Shown piece by piece: positions 61,911-64,000 of a stretch of DNA of 64,000 nt. Made by a program: the position numbers and the translations under genes. The notes under the pieces are model-generated. The model was not told where the DNA came from. It saw only the letters and a program-made list of their open reading frames with translations, and ran no database searches. This DNA is from Gammaproteobacteria bacterium (GTDB taxonomy: Bacteria > Pseudomonadota > Gammaproteobacteria > Pseudomonadales > Azotimanducaceae). Position 1 is the first letter of the stretch. Each line of letters opens with the position of its first letter. Location of the stretch: NCBI GenBank assembly GCA_012960535.1, contig DUBB01000014.1, forward strand, positions 218,408 through 282,407, given 5' to 3'.

Positions 61911-62363
61911 TTATAGCCGACTCAGTGCCGCGGTGCTCATAAGTTCCTGCGTTTGTCCTGCTATATGCGGGTGATAGCGCAGTAGCGCGGCAGCACGGTG
62001 CATGGGTATCCAGGCACATCTTAATAGATAGTCAGCATCATCCACTGGGCTTGCATCCATCGAAATTAGCTCAGCCCTGAACCAATGGCATTGGCAATCG
62101 AAAATATGACTGTCCCAGCGAAATTGATAGTGAGAGACTCTGGAATTTGAAAGACCCGTAACCGCATACCCGGTTTCTTCCAGGGTTTCTCGGATTGCTG
62201 CCTGTCCCGGGGTTTCGAGTTCCTCTATTTTGCCGCCTGGCAGCGACCACATGCGTTTTTTAGTAGATGGGTCTTCAAGTTCGATCATCAGTAAACGCTG
62301 GTCATGCAGGCAGACAATGCTAGACCTGGTTCGGGGTATTGCTTTACTGGCATTAGCTTGCAT
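61911..62363 (-). CDS. Nudix hydrolase
   Basis: A 150-residue single-domain Nudix protein. Nudix box GGKIEELETPGQAAIRETLEETGY (about 43-66) has all required residues (Gx5Ex7REUxEExGU with R, EE and G present). The N-terminus (RSSIVCLHDQRLLMIELED) is typical of nucleotide-sugar or NTP pyrophosphatases; substrate unknown. Overlaps the end of the upstream ABC ATPase gene by 11 bases. Confidence 0.85.
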   Translation of the reverse strand: MQANASKAIPRTRSSIVCLHDQRLLMIELEDPSTKKRMWSLPGGKIEELETPGQAAIRETLEETGYAVTGLSNSRVSHYQFRWDSHIFDCQCHWFRAELISMDASPVDDADYLLRCAWIPMHRAAALLRYHPHIAGQTQELMSTAALSRL

Positions 62364-63336
62364 CGTGCGATGCGCTCAGGTGGCAGGAGACCTTATGCTG
62401 CTCTGAAAGTGTTACTTGAGCCGGTTGTTTTGCCAGGCAGGGTGTAAATTGCCTGGGGCAACGAGGATGAAAGCTGCATCCACCAGGTGGGTGAATGGGG
62501 GATGGGACGTCACCTACGATGATTTCCCGTTGTCGCTTGTGATGCGGATCAGGTACCGGTATCGCGTTGATCAGCGATTGTGTATAAGGATGCCTGGCTT
62601 GGCTGTATATGAGCTGGCTGGGCCCCTCTTCGATAATTTTCCCCAGGTACATGATGGCGATCCGATCTGAGACATGTTTGACCACGGCAAGATCGTGGGC
62701 GATGAAAAGATAGGAAAGTCCGTATTCTTTCTGAAGTTCAATCAGCAGATTGAGAATCTGGCTTTGAATGGATACATCCAGTGCTGAGACGGGTTCATCG
62801 CAGATTATGAGCCGTGGGTTCAGCGCTATAGCGCGAGCAATGCCAATTCGCTGTCGCTGGCCGCCGGAAAATTCAAATGGATAGCGGCTGATCGAGCGCA
62901 TCGGTAAGCCAACGATGTCAAGCAGGGCTCGAACCCGCTGCTGACGCACGGCATACTCGCCTGCCCTGTGAATAATCAGGGGTTCTTCGAGAATGTCGCC
63001 AATGGTATGCCGCGCGTTTAAGGATTCCATGGGATCCTGAAATATCATCTGGATATCCTGGCGAATAGGCAGCATGGCTTTATGGGTCAGATGACTGATG
63101 TCCTGACCATCAAAATGGATTTGGCCGCTTGTGGGCTTGTACAGGCGGGCAATACAGCGGCCTAGAGAGGTTTTTCCGCAACCCGATTCACCAACCAGTC
63201 CGAGTGTTTCGCCTCGCTTTACATGCAGGGTCACACCATCCACGGCACGATTGTATAAGGCGGTCCGGCGTAACAGGCCCGATTTTACCGGAAAGTGCAG
63301 TTTAAGGTTGTCGACGGTTAATAAAGGCTGGGTCAC
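62353..63336 (-). CDS. Oligo/dipeptide ABC transporter ATPase (OppF/DppF type)
   Basis: A 327-residue ATPase: Walker A GESGCGKTS (about 49-57), Q-loop IFQDPMESLNARHTI, signature FSGGQRQRIGIARAI (about 157-171), Walker B LIICDEPVSALD, His-loop FIAHDL, and the C-terminal extension with GCSFHPRCPRQFTPC (about 288-302), the oligopeptide-transport domain that in some members binds an iron-sulfur cluster. Overlaps the preceding ATPase gene by 4 bases. Permease and binding-protein genes presumably lie upstream, beyond the window. Confidence 0.92.
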   Translation of the reverse strand: MTQPLLTVDNLKLHFPVKSGLLRRTALYNRAVDGVTLHVKRGETLGLVGESGCGKTSLGRCIARLYKPTSGQIHFDGQDISHLTHKAMLPIRQDIQMIFQDPMESLNARHTIGDILEEPLIIHRAGEYAVRQQRVRALLDIVGLPMRSISRYPFEFSGGQRQRIGIARAIALNPRLIICDEPVSALDVSIQSQILNLLIELQKEYGLSYLFIAHDLAVVKHVSDRIAIMYLGKIIEEGPSQLIYSQARHPYTQSLINAIPVPDPHHKRQREIIVGDVPSPIHPPGGCSFHPRCPRQFTPCLAKQPAQVTLSEQHKVSCHLSASHDAS

Positions 63337-64000
63337 GGATTTTTCCAGTTAAGACAGCTGACTTGATGATTAGAATTAACCAACTCCATAGCGGGGCTGG
63401 TATATTCGCATTGCGCAGTTTTGAGAGGGCAACGATTTTGAAATCGACAACCCGAGGGAAGATCCAGCAGTCCGGGCACCATGCCATCAATTACCTCTAG
63501 TTTGGATTTAGCGGGGCTATCCAGCCTGGGGATAGAGCGTAGTAGACCCTGCGTGTAGGGATGCTTGGGGTGGTCAAATATATCGAACACTGAACCTTTT
63601 TCCACCACCTTGCCGGCATACATCACCACAACGTCCTGACAGGTCTCTGCAATGACACCCAGATCATGTGTGATCATAAGAACCGCCATGCCAAGTTGTT
63701 TCTGGAGGTTTTCGATGAGATCCAGAATCTGAGCCTGAATCGTTACATCCAGCGCTGTGGTAGGTTCGTCGGCAATAAGCAGCGAAGGACTACATATCAG
63801 CGCTATGGCTATCAAGACGCGTTGTCGCATACCCCCTGAGAGTTGATGCGGGTATTCAGACAGGCGAATTTCTGGTGATGGAATCCCGACTTTCTCAAGA
63901 ATTTCTACAGCTGCCTGTAGTGCGCTGGCGTCACTTTGGTCCGTATGCAGGTGAAGCACCTCGGTAAGCTGGCGGCCAATGGTTTGAACAGGATTTAGTG
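63333..64000 (-). CDS. Oligo/dipeptide ABC transporter ATPase (OppD/DppD type), 5' end outside window
   Basis: The open frame continues to the window edge; the first visible residues (LNPVQTIGRQLTEV) are the segment after the Q-loop, so the Walker A part is missing. Visible: signature LSGGMRQRVLIAIAL, Walker B LLIADEPTTALD, His-loop MITHDLGV, and the C-terminal GCRFQNRCPLKTAQC. It is paired with the OppF-type ATPase by an ATGA overlap, as in the usual D-F order. Confidence 0.92.
   Translation of the reverse strand, partial: LNPVQTIGRQLTEVLHLHTDQSDASALQAAVEILEKVGIPSPEIRLSEYPHQLSGGMRQRVLIAIALICSPSLLIADEPTTALDVTIQAQILDLIENLQKQLGMAVLMITHDLGVIAETCQDVVVMYAGKVVEKGSVFDIFDHPKHPYTQGLLRSIPRLDSPAKSKLEVIDGMVPGLLDLPSGCRFQNRCPLKTAQCEYTSPAMELVNSNHQVSCLNWKNP

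Overview
The window looks like chromosomal DNA of moderate GC from a free-living gammaproteobacterium, probably an uncultured, marine-type member of the wider Pseudomonadales/Cellvibrionales group. The main evidence is gene order. The first ~28 kb (tatBA, hisEI, ubiB, ubiE, DUF971, hslUV, SPOR protein, priA/rpmE, ponA/pilMNOPQ, aroKB, gltDB) runs in nearly the order I recall from the Pseudomonas aeruginosa chromosome, with ubiJ, argS and the phaC cluster missing and a giant Ig-repeat lipoprotein where a SPOR/DamX-type gene is usual. I see no rRNA, tRNA, CRISPR array, insertion sequence or phage gene. Nearly every base is coding; only two intergenic gaps exceed 300 bases (28540-29105 and 54317-54862).

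Region 1 (1-8.8 kb, minus strand) is one long co-directional housekeeping run: priA, a SPOR protein, the HslVU protease, a DUF971 protein, ubiquinone genes ubiE/ubiB, late histidine genes hisI/hisE, and the Tat translocase genes tatA/tatB (tatB cut by the window edge). Region 2 (8.8-18.4 kb) has rpmE and ponA (convergent), then the type IV pilus alignment/secretin operon pilMNOPQ running into aroK-aroB. Region 3 (18.6-28.5 kb) holds the ~1280-residue Big-1-type lipoprotein and the glutamate synthase genes gltB-gltD.

Region 4 (28.5-36.2 kb): mdh behind a strikingly structured 5' leader, then aroA and syd, then an EF-hand protein / ECF sigma / membrane anti-sigma-like / Spy-like periplasmic sensor cassette, a HemJ-like protein, an SDR oxidoreductase and a TauE/SafE transporter. 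Region 5 (36.4-47.8 kb): a PlsC-like acyltransferase; then on the minus strand an amidase, a TolC-family channel, a plant-Deg1-like protease, a TerB-like protein, a lipoprotein, ComF, NudC, molybdate transporter ModABC and the kinase SrkA.

Region 6 (47.8-64 kb) is the most unusual: a eukaryote-like (type II) IleRS; an operon of MatB-like malonyl-CoA synthetase, PurN and a divergent PRPP synthetase; a TPR-sulfotransferase; a PNPOx-like protein joined to a cobalt-type nitrile hydratase (beta, alpha, accessory); and a tightly packed minus-strand operon of peptide ABC ATPases, Nudix, SIS, a fungal MTD1-type methylene-THF dehydrogenase, a FchA/FTCD-C-type methenyl-THF cyclohydrolase and a degenerate DUF885-like exported protein. 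The dehydrogenase/cyclohydrolase pair appears to replace bifunctional FolD chemistry with two separate proteins and is the best candidate for an under-described module here.
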